The position numbers were made by a program, and so were the translations under genes. Shown here piece by piece: positions 51,988 through 61,362 of a stretch of DNA of 64,000 nt (its first letter is position 1; the number at the start of each line of letters is the position of its first letter). Source of the DNA: Hyphomicrobium_A sp044507625 (GTDB lineage Bacteria > Pseudomonadota > Alphaproteobacteria > Rhizobiales > Hyphomicrobiaceae); the NCBI GenBank assembly GCA_044507625.1, contig JBIQJE010000005.1, positions 124,001 to 188,000 on the forward strand, in the 5' to 3' direction. The notes under the pieces are model-generated. The model saw only the letters and a program-made list of their open reading frames with translations, was not told the DNA's origin and did not search any database.

Positions 51988-52317
51988 TCAGGCGCCGTTC
52001 TGCATGATCTTCTCGACCGGCTTATAGGCCTCTTTGGCCATAGAGGCGTACATGCCGCCGATCTTCGACACCTGCTGCATATAATCGTCGTAGGCGCGCT
52101 TGGCATAGCTCGTCTGGATCTCGACGGCCTGCTCAACCGACTTCGACGACATGAGCTTCTCGAGCGTAGCGGTGCTCTCTTCGAACGAGCGCTTGGTGTA
52201 GTCGCTCATCTCGGCCGCGATCGCCTGCCAGTTCTTGTTCCACTCGCCCAGCAATTTCATAGCGCTGTCGACGTTGGTCTGACCCAGCTTCTGCATGTCC
52301 TCGAAATTCCTAATCAT
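51988..52317 (-). CDS. Phasin family protein
   Basis: 109 residues, all-helical, with the phasin pattern IRNFEDMQKLGQTNVDSAMKLLGEWNKNWQAIAAEMSDYTKRSFEESTATLEKLMSSKSVEQAVEIQTSYAKRAYDDYMQQVSKIGGMYASMAKEAYKP (quoted in part as the repeat of small helices). Phasins coat polyhydroxyalkanoate granules; some are storage-independent stress proteins. Followed by a good terminator and preceded by about 380 bp to the divergent carboxypeptidase gene. Confidence 0.9.
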   Translation of the reverse strand: MIRNFEDMQKLGQTNVDSAMKLLGEWNKNWQAIAAEMSDYTKRSFEESTATLEKLMSSKSVEQAVEIQTSYAKRAYDDYMQQVSKIGGMYASMAKEAYKPVEKIMQNGA

Positions 52318-52697
52318 GGTGCCATCCGTGTTGACTGTCGAAACGATAAAGACGCAGCGCAGTGCCCCCGGCCCTGATCAGGACCTCACTCGCCCCAATT
52401 TTTATACGCACTGCACAAATCTTCAAGTCATTTTCGCGCTGCAATATAAGCGCCAGTCCTCGCCGGGGTTAACCCAACCGCAGGGCTCGCGCGGTTATGG
52501 TGAACCGGCGGAAAGGAACGGCGGGGGATCTGCGGATTGCTCCACCGCGAACGCCGCAAATGGGCCCTAAAACGGTGCTCCCTTATGGCCATAGCAGGCA
52601 TATGGAAGCGCTTCGGGGATCGGCCTAACCCCTTTACGAGATTTGCGTTTCGATGCGCAGCTTCCGGGCCGCGCGGGGATGGTGAGATCGGCAGTCG
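52318..52697. other. Divergent promoter region of phasin and carboxypeptidase genes
   Basis: 380 bp without a supported gene. On the minus strand, TATAAA (52402-52407 read in reverse) lies about 85 bp before the phasin ATG and could be its -10 box; a matching -35 box is weak. The plus-strand half before 52698 shows no clear promoter. Confidence 0.35.
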
Positions 52698-54236
52698 ATG
52701 TTGGGCGTACTAAAGTTGGCCGACCCCGGACGATGGCGCCGAGCCGTACTGATGGCGGTCCTCGTGTTTGCTACCGCGATGGCCTGTGGAGCACCTGCGC
52801 GTGCCGACGAGGTGCGCGCCGCTTCGATGGTTGTCGATGCCAATACGGGCGCTGTGCTGCACAATTCCGGCGGCGACAAGAGCGTCTATCCGGCCTCGCT
52901 CACCAAGATGATGACGCTCTACATGACGTTCGAGCTCATCGAGATGGGCCGGCTGAACTACGGGTCCAAAATCAAGATGACGGAGGCCGGCGCAGCGGTC
53001 GCTCCCTCCAAGCTCGGCCTCGATCCGGGCGAGGAGTTGACAGTCCTCGAGGCCATCAAGGCTCTGGTAACCAAGTCTGCGAATGACGTCGCGGTCGCCC
53101 TCGCCCAGCACATCGGCGGCACCGAAGCCAACTTCGCCCGGCTGATGACCCAAAAGGCGCGCCAGCTCGGCATGGCCAGCACCACCTTCCGCAACGCGTC
53201 CGGGCTGCCCGACCCGGGCCAGACCACGACCGCGCGCGACATGATCACCCTCGGCCTGCGGCTGCAGGACGATTTCCCGACGCACTATCGGCTGTTCTCG
53301 ACCCGGAGCTTCAGCTTCCGCGGCAAGAACTACCGCAACCACAACACGCTGCTGCATCGCTATGCGGGAACCGACGGCATCAAGACCGGATACACGCGCG
53401 CCTCGGGCTTCAACCTCGTCTCGTCGGTGCGCCGCGACGGCAAGCACGTCGTGGCCGCGGTGTTCGGCGGCAAGACGGCCGCCTCGCGCAACGCCAAGAT
53501 GCAGCAGATCATCAACAAGGCGCTGCCGAAGGCCTCTCGCACCGTGACGCGCAAGCCCGCGCTCGTGGCCCGCGCGCCGCAACCGCAGCCCGTCAGCCCG
53601 CCGCGCCAGGTTGCAGAAGCGCCGCGGCAGCAGCCTCCATCGCCAGCACCGACCGCCCGCGAGCGGGGCTCGGATATTGCCGTCGCCAAGGTTCGCGCCG
53701 TCCGTATCGACGCCAATGCGCAGACGGCGCGCCCCGACCCCGGCGACGAGCGGGCTCAATTCGCCGTGGCGGGTGCTTCCGCCAGCGCAGCACCGGCAGC
53801 AACCGCAGCGCCACGCGGCGAAGCCTTCCCGCGCTTTGTGCCGGAGACCGGCGCCCTGCGTCCCTCGACGCTGCAGGCTCAGGCTGCGCGCCTCGAGATG
53901 GAGATGGACGAGCCGACGCCGCGGCCACAGCCCGTCGCCGCGGTCCGCAACGCGCCGCCGGCGGCTCCGTCCGCACGCTCCGGCGCAAAGGGCCCATTCG
54001 AGATCCAGATCGGCGCTTTCGGCGATGAGGCGGAGGCCGAGCGGCGCATGTCGGCGGCACGCCAGCGCGCCGGCGGCATGCTCGATGGCTACCGCCCGGT
54101 TTCGATTCCGGTGCAGAGCGGTGGAAACAAATTCTATCGCGCGCGTTTCCGTGGCTTCGACGCGACGGCGGCGAACGAGACCTGCTCGCGTCTGAAGAAC
54201 CTCAAGATCGACTGCTTCGTCACGCGGGCGCAGTAA
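52698..54236 (+). CDS. D-alanyl-D-alanine carboxypeptidase with C-terminal SPOR domain
   Basis: 512 residues. Signal peptide 1-37. Penicillin-binding carboxypeptidase (S11 family) with SxxK in YPASLTKMM, SxN in TKSANDVAVALA and KTG in DGIKTGYTRASGF. A Pro/Ala-rich linker of about 150 residues leads to a SPOR domain (about 425-510: FEIQIGAFGDEAEAERRMSAARQRAG), which binds denuded septal peptidoglycan. It trims the last D-Ala of pentapeptides. This fusion is common in Rhizobiales. Confidence 0.93.
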   Translation: MLGVLKLADPGRWRRAVLMAVLVFATAMACGAPARADEVRAASMVVDANTGAVLHNSGGDKSVYPASLTKMMTLYMTFELIEMGRLNYGSKIKMTEAGAAVAPSKLGLDPGEELTVLEAIKALVTKSANDVAVALAQHIGGTEANFARLMTQKARQLGMASTTFRNASGLPDPGQTTTARDMITLGLRLQDDFPTHYRLFSTRSFSFRGKNYRNHNTLLHRYAGTDGIKTGYTRASGFNLVSSVRRDGKHVVAAVFGGKTAASRNAKMQQIINKALPKASRTVTRKPALVARAPQPQPVSPPRQVAEAPRQQPPSPAPTARERGSDIAVAKVRAVRIDANAQTARPDPGDERAQFAVAGASASAAPAATAAPRGEAFPRFVPETGALRPSTLQAQAARLEMEMDEPTPRPQPVAAVRNAPPAAPSARSGAKGPFEIQIGAFGDEAEAERRMSAARQRAGGMLDGYRPVSIPVQSGGNKFYRARFRGFDATAANETCSRLKNLKIDCFVTRAQ

Positions 54237-54270
54237 CGCGCAGTGCTGCCGCCACAGCGATGGCCGCGGC

Positions 54271-54981
54271 CTATTCCTGCAGCGCTTCGAGGGCGACGTC
54301 CTTCGCTTCGTTGATCTTCGCGGCGAGGTATGTCGAGCCGCCGCGATCGGGGTGCAGCTTCTTCATCAGCTCGCGGTGGGCGCGGCGCACCGCATCGCCA
54401 TCGGCACCCGGGCCGAGCCCCAGGATTTCCAGCGCCTCTTCCTGCGTCATGCGCCCACCCGGGCCGCGGCTCATGTCGGATTCCCCGCGGGCCATATCCT
54501 CGCGCCAGGTGGGATGGATGCGATCGAGATAGGCCTCGATGAGCTGTGCGGAACGGGGATCGGTGTGGCGGCAATCCTGCCAAAGGAGCGCAAGGTCGGC
54601 GGCGCCGAGGGAAGAAATATCGCGGCCCGCGAACATGCCTTTCAGCACGCGCCCGTACATCGCGCCGGTGTCGTGGTCGAGCTCCATCTCGAGGTGATCG
54701 GTCGTTATGCGCGAGGTCTGTCCCGACGAACGGTGTGCGCCCCCGCCGCCGAGCCACGGCGGTGCGTTGCGTCCCCACAGGAGCCAGGAGCCGAGCATGG
54801 CGAGCGGGACCGCGATCGCGCCGCCGCCGCGCAGAAACAGAAGGCCGGACATCAGCAGCACGACAACCCCGCCGCCGACACGCATGCGGCGGGCCACGGC
54901 TGCGGGGTTGGCCTGCGCGAAGCTGCGCATAGCCATCAGTCCCAGAGCGAGCGCGAGCAATCCAAGCGCGAGGTAGACCAT
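54271..54981 (-). CDS. Membrane-anchored DnaJ-domain protein
   Basis: 236 residues. Two hydrophobic segments at the N-terminus (VYLALGLLALALGLMA and VGGGVVVLLMSGLLFL), a linker with DHLEMELDHDTGAMYGRVLKGMFAGRDISSL, and a C-terminal J domain (EEALEILGLGPGADGDAVRRAHRELMKKLHPDRGGS) with the HPD that stimulates DnaK. Membrane anchor plus a C-terminal J domain recalls TIM14-like or DjlA-like proteins. Its ATG overlaps the stop of the VWA gene (TGATG), so the two are coupled. Confidence 0.9.
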   Translation of the reverse strand: MVYLALGLLALALGLMAMRSFAQANPAAVARRMRVGGGVVVLLMSGLLFLRGGGAIAVPLAMLGSWLLWGRNAPPWLGGGGAHRSSGQTSRITTDHLEMELDHDTGAMYGRVLKGMFAGRDISSLGAADLALLWQDCRHTDPRSAQLIEAYLDRIHPTWREDMARGESDMSRGPGGRMTQEEALEILGLGPGADGDAVRRAHRELMKKLHPDRGGSTYLAAKINEAKDVALEALQE

Positions 54982-55784
54982 CAGCTGCCCGCCGCCCCGG
55001 TGCCGAGTTGCGGCAGCAGGAGGCGCGCGGCAGACCCCGCATCGCCCCGGCCGCTGAGCGCCAGCAGCGCTTTACGGCCACCGGCGGCGTAGACAGCCAC
55101 CGCCGTGAGCAGGTCGCGCAATTGCCGCGCCGAGCCGCGGTCGAAGCGGCAAAAGGCGCCTTTCGTCAGTCGCGCGATCTCACGGAAGGCGCGTGTGGCG
55201 GTCTCGTCGCCGCCCTCCTGAAACATGAACACGGGCACGCCGAGCAGCCCCAGCTCACCGGCGCGCGCACAGAGCTGGTCTATGTCTTCCTCCATGCTGT
55301 CGCCGACGTAGACGATCGCATTTACCTTGCCGCGCCGGCTTTCATCGAGTGCGTGGGTGAGAACGCGGCCGATCTGCGTCAGCCCGCCCGCGCAGGCGAC
55401 GGAGCGCATGAGGCGGGCGAGCGCATCGGGGTCACTGACCCACTTGGACGCCCGGCATTCCGAGGTGCCGCGGAAATAGACGAGCTGCACGTCGAGACCG
55501 CCCACGGCCTTCACGGCGGCGAACATCTCGCTCTGCATCGCCAGCGCCATCTGCCATGTCGGCGCGCGGCTCATGGTGGCGTCCATGGCGAAGAGAAGCC
55601 GCCCACGCCCGCCGGTGGCGGGCACGGCCACGGATTTCATCTTGGCGATGAACTCGGCGACCTCGGCGTCGGAGGAGGCTTCACGCGCGGGCACCCGATG
55701 CGCGGCACGCGTGGCGGCCGATGATTCGGCGGCGGTACCGCCGGACTGCTCCCGGGTTGTGCTGGCAGGCTTGCGCGTGATCAT
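54981..55784 (-). CDS. VWA-like domain protein of unknown function
   Basis: 267 residues. The MIDAS-like motif DATMS (68-72, in LLFAMDATMSR) and a second acidic element in YVGDSMEED fit a von Willebrand A-type fold, here without a signal peptide or membrane segment. About 60 disordered residues precede it. A partner-binding role is likely; no enzyme motif is visible. Start ATG at 55782-55784; the upstream frame up to 55961 is Arg/Ser-rich and unlikely. It sits between putA and the J-domain gene, coupled to the latter by a TGATG overlap. Confidence 0.75.
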   Translation of the reverse strand: MITRKPASTTREQSGGTAAESSAATRAAHRVPAREASSDAEVAEFIAKMKSVAVPATGGRGRLLFAMDATMSRAPTWQMALAMQSEMFAAVKAVGGLDVQLVYFRGTSECRASKWVSDPDALARLMRSVACAGGLTQIGRVLTHALDESRRGKVNAIVYVGDSMEEDIDQLCARAGELGLLGVPVFMFQEGGDETATRAFREIARLTKGAFCRFDRGSARQLRDLLTAVAVYAAGGRKALLALSGRGDAGSAARLLLPQLGTGAAGS

Positions 55785-55872
55785 TCGAAGGCCGCTAGGC
55801 TCCCTGGAACACTGCCTCGACAAGACCGCAGCATGACGATCCGCGGGCTGCCCCGCAATATCCCCGAATGCC

Positions 55873-58800
55873 TTAACGGCCGGGGACGGTCCCAGGGCCC
55901 AGCAGCTCGAGGTTGCCGCCGGTCGCCGTGATATCGGTGGAGCGCACCCGCTCCGTCGCATAGGCGCGCAGCGTATCGGGACCGCCGGCCTTGGGTCCGG
56001 TGCCCGACAAGCCCTCCCCGCCGAACGGCTGCACGCCCACCACCGCGCCGATCTGGTTGCGGTTGACGTAGAGATTGCCGACGCGCGCGTGCTCGGCGAC
56101 GTAGTCCGCCACGCCTTCGAGACGGCTGTGCAGCCCCAGCGTCAGCCCGTAGCCCGTGGCGTTGATCGCATCGATCACCTTGGACAGCGCGCCGCGCTCA
56201 TAGCGCACTACGTGCAAGATCGGCCCGAAGACTTCGCCGTCGAGCACATCGAGGCTGTCGATCTCGAAGGCGGCGGGCGTGACGTAACTTCCGGCGTGGC
56301 ACGCCTCGGGCAGCATCAGGTCGACGAGCTGGCGGCCTTCCCGCTGCATGCGAATCTTGTGTCCGTCGAGGAAGTCCTGGGCGTCCTCGTCGATCACGGG
56401 GCCGATGTCGGTCGCGTAATCGAACGGATCGCCAATGTCGAGCATCTGGATGGCGCCGACGAGCATCTCGATCGTGTCGTCGGCGATCTCCTCCTGCACG
56501 AAGAGCACGCGCGCCGCGGAGCAGCGCTGGCCGGCGCTATTGAACGCGGAGCGGACGGCATCGCGCACGACCTGCTCGGGCAGCGCGCTCGAATCCGCGA
56601 TCATGGCGTTGATGCCACCGGTCTCGGCAATGAACGGGACGATGGCGCTGCGCCGGTCGGCGAGCGCGCGCTGGATGGCCCAGGCGGTTGCGTTCGATCC
56701 CGTGAAGGAGATGCCGTTGACGCGCGTATCCTTCACGAGCGCTTCGCCGAGGCGGCCACTGCCGGGGAGGAACTGGAGAACGTCGCCGGGAACGCCTGCC
56801 TCGTGCAGCAGGCGCGTTGCCATGAATGCCGTGATGGGCGTCTGCTCGGCGGGTTTGGCGAGCACCGCATTGCCGGCTGCGAGGGCTGCGGCGACCTGGC
56901 CGGTGAAAATCGCGAGGGGGAAATTCCACGGCGAGATGCAGGCGAAGACACCGCGCCCATCAAGCGTCAGCGTATTGCGCTCGCCCGTCGGCCCGCGCAG
57001 CTCCACGGGGCCGACAAACAGCCGGCGTGCCTGCACGGCGTAATAGCGCAGGTAGTCGACCGCTTCGCGCACGTCGCCCTGGGCATCCTCCAGCGTCTTG
57101 CCGGCCTCGCGCACGATGATGGCCATGAGCCGCGCCTTGTCGCGCTCGAAAAGATCGGCGGCGGCATCGAGGACTTTCGCGCGTCCCGCACCGCCGAGCT
57201 TGTTCCAGGCACCCGCAGCGCCCGTCGCGCGGTCGATGGCGGTGTCGGCCTGGGCGAGCGTCGTTACGCGCACGGTTCCGATGCGCTCGCGCCGGTCGTG
57301 CGGACAGGTGACGATGCTCGCCGCCTCTCCGCCCGATTGCATCTTGCCACCGATGATGGGACCGGCTTCGTAGACGTCATCGAGCGCGTCGCCCATCTCC
57401 TTGAACAGCGCATGGCGAGCGGAAGCTTCCGTCAACGCGAGGCCAGCCGATGCCATCCGCTCGGGCATGAAGATCTCGCGCGGGGGAACGATGGCGGGTT
57501 TTGCCGCCTGCCCGGCGGTGCGCTCCGCTTCCGCCGTCTCCACCGGATCGCGAATGATGTCGGCGATAGGGGCCTCGCCATCGGAAAGCCGGTTCACGAA
57601 CGAGGTGTTGGAGCCGTTCTCCAGCAGGCGGCGCACGAGATAGGCCAGCAGGTCCTCGTGGCTGCCGACCGGCGCGTAGATGCGGCATGGCCGGCGGATG
57701 CCGCGCACGCCGACCATCTCGTCATAGAGCGCATCGCCCATGCCATGGAGGCGCTGGAACTCTATGGAGACCGGACCTGCCGCCACGTGCGCTGCCGCGA
57801 TCGAATAGGCATTGTGCGTGCCGAACTGCGGATAGAACGCCTTCGGATCGCTGATGAGCAGGCGCGCGCATGCGAGATAGGAGACGTCCGTGTGCAGCTT
57901 GCGCGTGAAGACGGGATAGTCGGTCAGCGCGCGCTCCTGCGCCCATTTGATCTCGCTGTCCCAATAGGCGCCCTTGACGAGACGCACCGGGATACGCTTG
58001 CCGGTGCGCTCGGCGAGCCGGCGCAGCCAGCGAAGAGTCGGGATCGCGCGCTTGCCGTAGGCCTGCACGGCTATGCCGAGGCCGTTCCAGTTGTCGAGGG
58101 CAGGGTGGGTGAGGGTCGCGGCGAAAATCTGCAGCGTCGGATCGAGGCGATCCTGCTCCTCGGCGTCGATGGTGATGGTGAGGCCGCGGGAGCGGGCGGC
58201 GCGGGCGAGCGTCAGCATACGCGGCGCCAGCTCCGAGGCGAGGCGCTCCTCCTTGCCGGGCTCGAAGCGCGGATGCAGCGCGGAAAGCTTTACCGACAGG
58301 CCTGGACGCCCGTAGAGCGCATCGGAGTGGGCCACGCCGAAAGGTCCTGCCGCCTGCCCCACCGCGTCAACCGCGGCGAGATAGCGCTCGAAGTAGATAT
58401 CGGCATCCTTCTGCGTGCGGGCGGCTTCGCCGAGCATGTCGTAGGAGAGCAGATACCCCTTCGCCTGGTATTCGCCGGCGCGGGCGATCGCGTCGGTGAT
58501 GGTGCGGCCGAGGACGAACTGATCGCCCAGGAGACGCACGGCATGGCGCACCGCCTGCCGGATCACCGGCTCGCCGGACCGGGCAATGAGACGCTTCATG
58601 GCGTCGAACGGATTGGCGCCCTGCGCCTCGCGCAGCTTCACGATCTGGCCCGTGAGCATCAGCGCCCAGGTCGAGGCGTTGACGAACAGGCTGTCGGAGT
58701 GGCCGCGGTGCTTCTCCCATTGGCCATCGGCCAGCTTCTCGGCGATCAGCTCGTCCGCCGTCTCGGTATCGGGGATGCGCAGCAGCGCCTCCGCGATGCA

Positions 58801-59082
58801 CATGAGGATGACGCCCTCCTCGCTGGAAAGGCCATACTCCCGCATGAAGGCATCGACACCCGCCTGCCTCCCCTTGCCGCCGCGCGCTGCGTTGGCGAGG
58901 CGACGCGCGAGCTCTGCGGCGCGCCTGCGCTCGTCCTCGCTGAACACGGCGCGCTCGATGAGGCGGTCGACCAGCCGATGCTCGTCGACGAGGTGACTGG
59001 CAGCAATTTCATCGCGCGGAGGAACGAGCCGGGCCCGCGCCTCGATCTCGTCTTCCGCTTCGACTGGCTTTACCGCGACCAT
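55873..59082 (-). CDS. putA: Bifunctional proline dehydrogenase / L-glutamate gamma-semialdehyde dehydrogenase
   Basis: 1069 residues. Converts proline to glutamate in two steps with channelled pyrroline-5-carboxylate. The FAD-dependent proline dehydrogenase half (TIDAEEQDRLDPTLQIFA; RIPVRLVKGAYWDSEIKWAQ; PQFGTHNAYSI) precedes the aldehyde dehydrogenase half with general base Glu in FIAETGGINAMI and catalytic Cys in FNSAGQRCSAARVLFV. No ribbon-helix-helix DNA-binding domain, so it is the short, non-repressor form. ATG at 59080-59082 with GAGGA; the frame open to 59256 is not used. Confidence 0.97.
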   Translation of the reverse strand: MVAVKPVEAEDEIEARARLVPPRDEIAASHLVDEHRLVDRLIERAVFSEDERRRAAELARRLANAARGGKGRQAGVDAFMREYGLSSEEGVILMCIAEALLRIPDTETADELIAEKLADGQWEKHRGHSDSLFVNASTWALMLTGQIVKLREAQGANPFDAMKRLIARSGEPVIRQAVRHAVRLLGDQFVLGRTITDAIARAGEYQAKGYLLSYDMLGEAARTQKDADIYFERYLAAVDAVGQAAGPFGVAHSDALYGRPGLSVKLSALHPRFEPGKEERLASELAPRMLTLARAARSRGLTITIDAEEQDRLDPTLQIFAATLTHPALDNWNGLGIAVQAYGKRAIPTLRWLRRLAERTGKRIPVRLVKGAYWDSEIKWAQERALTDYPVFTRKLHTDVSYLACARLLISDPKAFYPQFGTHNAYSIAAAHVAAGPVSIEFQRLHGMGDALYDEMVGVRGIRRPCRIYAPVGSHEDLLAYLVRRLLENGSNTSFVNRLSDGEAPIADIIRDPVETAEAERTAGQAAKPAIVPPREIFMPERMASAGLALTEASARHALFKEMGDALDDVYEAGPIIGGKMQSGGEAASIVTCPHDRRERIGTVRVTTLAQADTAIDRATGAAGAWNKLGGAGRAKVLDAAADLFERDKARLMAIIVREAGKTLEDAQGDVREAVDYLRYYAVQARRLFVGPVELRGPTGERNTLTLDGRGVFACISPWNFPLAIFTGQVAAALAAGNAVLAKPAEQTPITAFMATRLLHEAGVPGDVLQFLPGSGRLGEALVKDTRVNGISFTGSNATAWAIQRALADRRSAIVPFIAETGGINAMIADSSALPEQVVRDAVRSAFNSAGQRCSAARVLFVQEEIADDTIEMLVGAIQMLDIGDPFDYATDIGPVIDEDAQDFLDGHKIRMQREGRQLVDLMLPEACHAGSYVTPAAFEIDSLDVLDGEVFGPILHVVRYERGALSKVIDAINATGYGLTLGLHSRLEGVADYVAEHARVGNLYVNRNQIGAVVGVQPFGGEGLSGTGPKAGGPDTLRAYATERVRSTDITATGGNLELLGPGTVPGR

Positions 59083-59246
59083 CGTGTCCTCACCGTTATG
59101 CCGCCGTGCGATTCGACGAGCCGGTACAGTAGCAAATCGCCGGGATGCATGCGCGCTTGCGCTCCCGGGACGCGCATACACGGGCTTGACGGCGCCTTTA
59201 AGCCTCGCCAGACCTTGCGGCGGATTGGGGTTTGCGAGGCTCGACG

Positions 59247-60185
59247 GTGACCACACAAGCGAAGGTCGTGCGCAGCGTTGCCGAATTGCGCGACGAAATC
59301 CGCCAATGGCGGAAGAACGGCCTCACGGTTGCGCTCGTTCCCACCATGGGGGCACTGCATCGGGGACATCTGACGCTCGTGCGGCGCGCATCGGAGCTGG
59401 CAGACCGGACGGTGGTGTCGATCTTCGTCAATCCGGGCCAGTTCGCCCCGCACGAGGATCTGGCGCGCTATCCGCGCGATGAGCCGGGCGATCTTGCAAA
59501 GCTTGCCGGGGAGCGCTGCGACCTCGTGTGGGCGCCGCGGCCGGCGGACATGTATCCGGAGGGCTTCGCGACGCGCGTTCTTCCCGCCGGCGCGGCGCAG
59601 GGGCTCGAAAGCGATTTCCGGCCGCACTTCTTTGGCGGCGTGGCGACCGTGTGCGCCAAGCTATTCGGGGCAACGGCGCCCGATGCCGCCATCTTCGGCG
59701 AAAAGGACTACCAGCAGCTCTGCGTCATCCGGCAGATGGTGCGCGATCTCGACATGCCGCTGCAGATCGTGGGCGTCGATACGGTGCGCGAGCCCGACGG
59801 CCTCGCGCTCTCCTCGCGCAATGTCTATCTCTCGGCCGACGAGCGCGCGATCGCTCCGGCGCTCAATCGCGTGCTGCGGGAAGTCGCGGCCGCGGCGCAG
59901 GAAGCGCTGCGCGGCAAGGCGGGGCCGCGCAAAGCGCCGCGCCCGCAGCCGCTCGTGGTCGATGCGTCCGAGCCGGCACCGGTCCAGGAGCTTGCCGAGC
60001 TCACCGCAATCTGCAAGGCGGCGGTGGCCGAGCTCAAGGGCGCCGGCTTTGCAAAGGTCGATTATATCGCCGTGCGCGAGGCAGACACCCTGCGCCTCGT
60101 CGGCGAATTGGGGCCGCGCCCATTGCGGGTGCTGGGCGCTGCGTGGCTCGGCGCGACGCGGTTGATCGACAACGTGCCGGGCTAA
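59247..60185 (+). CDS. panC: Pantothenate synthetase
   Basis: 312 residues. Condenses pantoate with beta-alanine using ATP. Signatures: LVPTMGALHRGHLTLVRRA (nucleotide-binding HxGH), VSIFVNPGQFAPHEDLARYPR, FFGGVATVCAKLFGATAPDAAIFGEKDYQQLCVIRQM, and SSRNVYLS. A Pro/Arg-rich insert of about 35 residues follows the mid part (GKAGPRKAPRPQPLVVDASE). Start GTG at 59247 with GAGG upstream; a TTG at 59232 is possible. Divergent from putA. Confidence 0.96.
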   Translation: MTTQAKVVRSVAELRDEIRQWRKNGLTVALVPTMGALHRGHLTLVRRASELADRTVVSIFVNPGQFAPHEDLARYPRDEPGDLAKLAGERCDLVWAPRPADMYPEGFATRVLPAGAAQGLESDFRPHFFGGVATVCAKLFGATAPDAAIFGEKDYQQLCVIRQMVRDLDMPLQIVGVDTVREPDGLALSSRNVYLSADERAIAPALNRVLREVAAAAQEALRGKAGPRKAPRPQPLVVDASEPAPVQELAELTAICKAAVAELKGAGFAKVDYIAVREADTLRLVGELGPRPLRVLGAAWLGATRLIDNVPG

Positions 60186-60194
60186 AGTGCTCGA

Positions 60195-61127
60195 TCAGGC
60201 GGTGCGGCGCACGGCGAGAAGAATGCCCGCAACGATGAGCGCAATGCCGACGAGCTGGTAAAGCTCCGGCCGCTCGTTGAGCAGCAGCACGGCGAACACG
60301 GTGCCGAATACCGGCACGAGATAGACGGAAAGCCCCGCCGTGTTGGCGCCGAGCAGCTCGACGGCCCGGTTGTATGCGCCGTATCCGATCGCGGAAGCGA
60401 ACAGCGATACATAGCCGATCGCCAGCAGCGAACGGGTGCTCACCGGCATCGCCTGCACGAGCAGCGTTTCGCCGATATAGAAGGGCAACAGCAGCATAGC
60501 GCCCACAAAGAAGGTGGCGAAGAGGAAGCTCAGCCAGTGGACCGCGGGGCGCAGACGCAGCAGCGCCGTATAGACGGCATAGAGAATGCAGGCTGTGAGC
60601 ATCCAAAGATCGCCGGCGTTGAATGCGAGTTCAGTGAGAATGTGCAGATCGCCGTGGGTGATCAGCGTCATCGCGCCCGCCAGCGACAGCACCACGCCCG
60701 TCCCCTGCCGCGCCGTTATGCGCTCGTTGAAGAGCAGGAACGTCGCGGCGACGATCAGCACCGGCATTGCCGCCTGCAGCATGAGAATGTTGAGCGCGGT
60801 CGTCGTGTGGGCGGCGATGTAGAGGGCGGCATTGAAGAAGGCGATGCCCAGCGCCGAGAGCAGCACCATGATCGGCCAGGCACGGATCATGGCCGGCGCA
60901 TCGCGGCGCACGTGCGGCCAGGCGAACGGCAGCACCAGTATGGCTGCCAGCATCCAGCGCCAGAAGGCGAGCCCGACCGGCGGCAACTCGCCTGCAAAAG
61001 CGCGCGCGACGATAGCGTTACCGCCCCATACCACGCCTGGCAGCAGCATCAGCAGGTACGGCGCCAGTGTGCGCGGCGGCGATGGGGCGAGTGTTGCAGC
61101 GGATGCGGATTGCGAATCGGGCGACAT
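60195..61127 (-). CDS. EamA/DMT family transporter
   Basis: 310 residues with ten hydrophobic segments in two EamA repeats (first from YLLMLLPGVVWGGNAIVARAFAGELPPVGLAFWRW; second from GDLWMLTACILYAVYTALLRLRP). Small-molecule exporter of the drug/metabolite superfamily; substrate unknown. GGTGAG precedes the ATG at 61125-61127. It is convergent with panC, with only 9 bp between the stops. Confidence 0.9.
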   Translation of the reverse strand: MSPDSQSASAATLAPSPPRTLAPYLLMLLPGVVWGGNAIVARAFAGELPPVGLAFWRWMLAAILVLPFAWPHVRRDAPAMIRAWPIMVLLSALGIAFFNAALYIAAHTTTALNILMLQAAMPVLIVAATFLLFNERITARQGTGVVLSLAGAMTLITHGDLHILTELAFNAGDLWMLTACILYAVYTALLRLRPAVHWLSFLFATFFVGAMLLLPFYIGETLLVQAMPVSTRSLLAIGYVSLFASAIGYGAYNRAVELLGANTAGLSVYLVPVFGTVFAVLLLNERPELYQLVGIALIVAGILLAVRRTA

Positions 61128-61258
61128 TGCTCACCGTCGTCAATTGCTCTGCGTTTCCGGCGAGGCTGGCGGAAGCGGGCGCGCTCGCGGCGGGCTTATC
61201 TAGCCCGCTGCTGCACGGAAGGCGATCCCGTGCGGGCAAGCGCCGCGGGAGACTCATG

Positions 61259-61294
61259 AAAAAGCGGAAGCTGGCGCTTGGCCGGCTTCCGCTT
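61259..61294 (-). terminator. Intrinsic terminator of the putative stress-protein gene
   Basis: Arms 61262-61275 and 61281-61294 give a stem of about 14 bp (AAGCGGAAGCTGGC with GCCGGCTTCCGCTT, one wobble) and a 5-nt loop. Read on the minus strand it is followed by TTTTT. It lies about 70 bp after the stop at 61363. Confidence 0.85.
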
Positions 61295-61362
61295 AAAGGC
61301 CCGCCGTCATGGGGGGTGTCTGTGTCTGTCGTTGTTCCGCCGCAGCGCTGCGCGCCTCGATA

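Noticed and set aside
56089..59250. Very long open frame on the plus strand opposite putA (over 1000 codons)
   Set aside because: High-GC antisense frame of a real gene; its translation is Arg/His/Gly-rich with no domain, while the minus strand gives a complete PutA.
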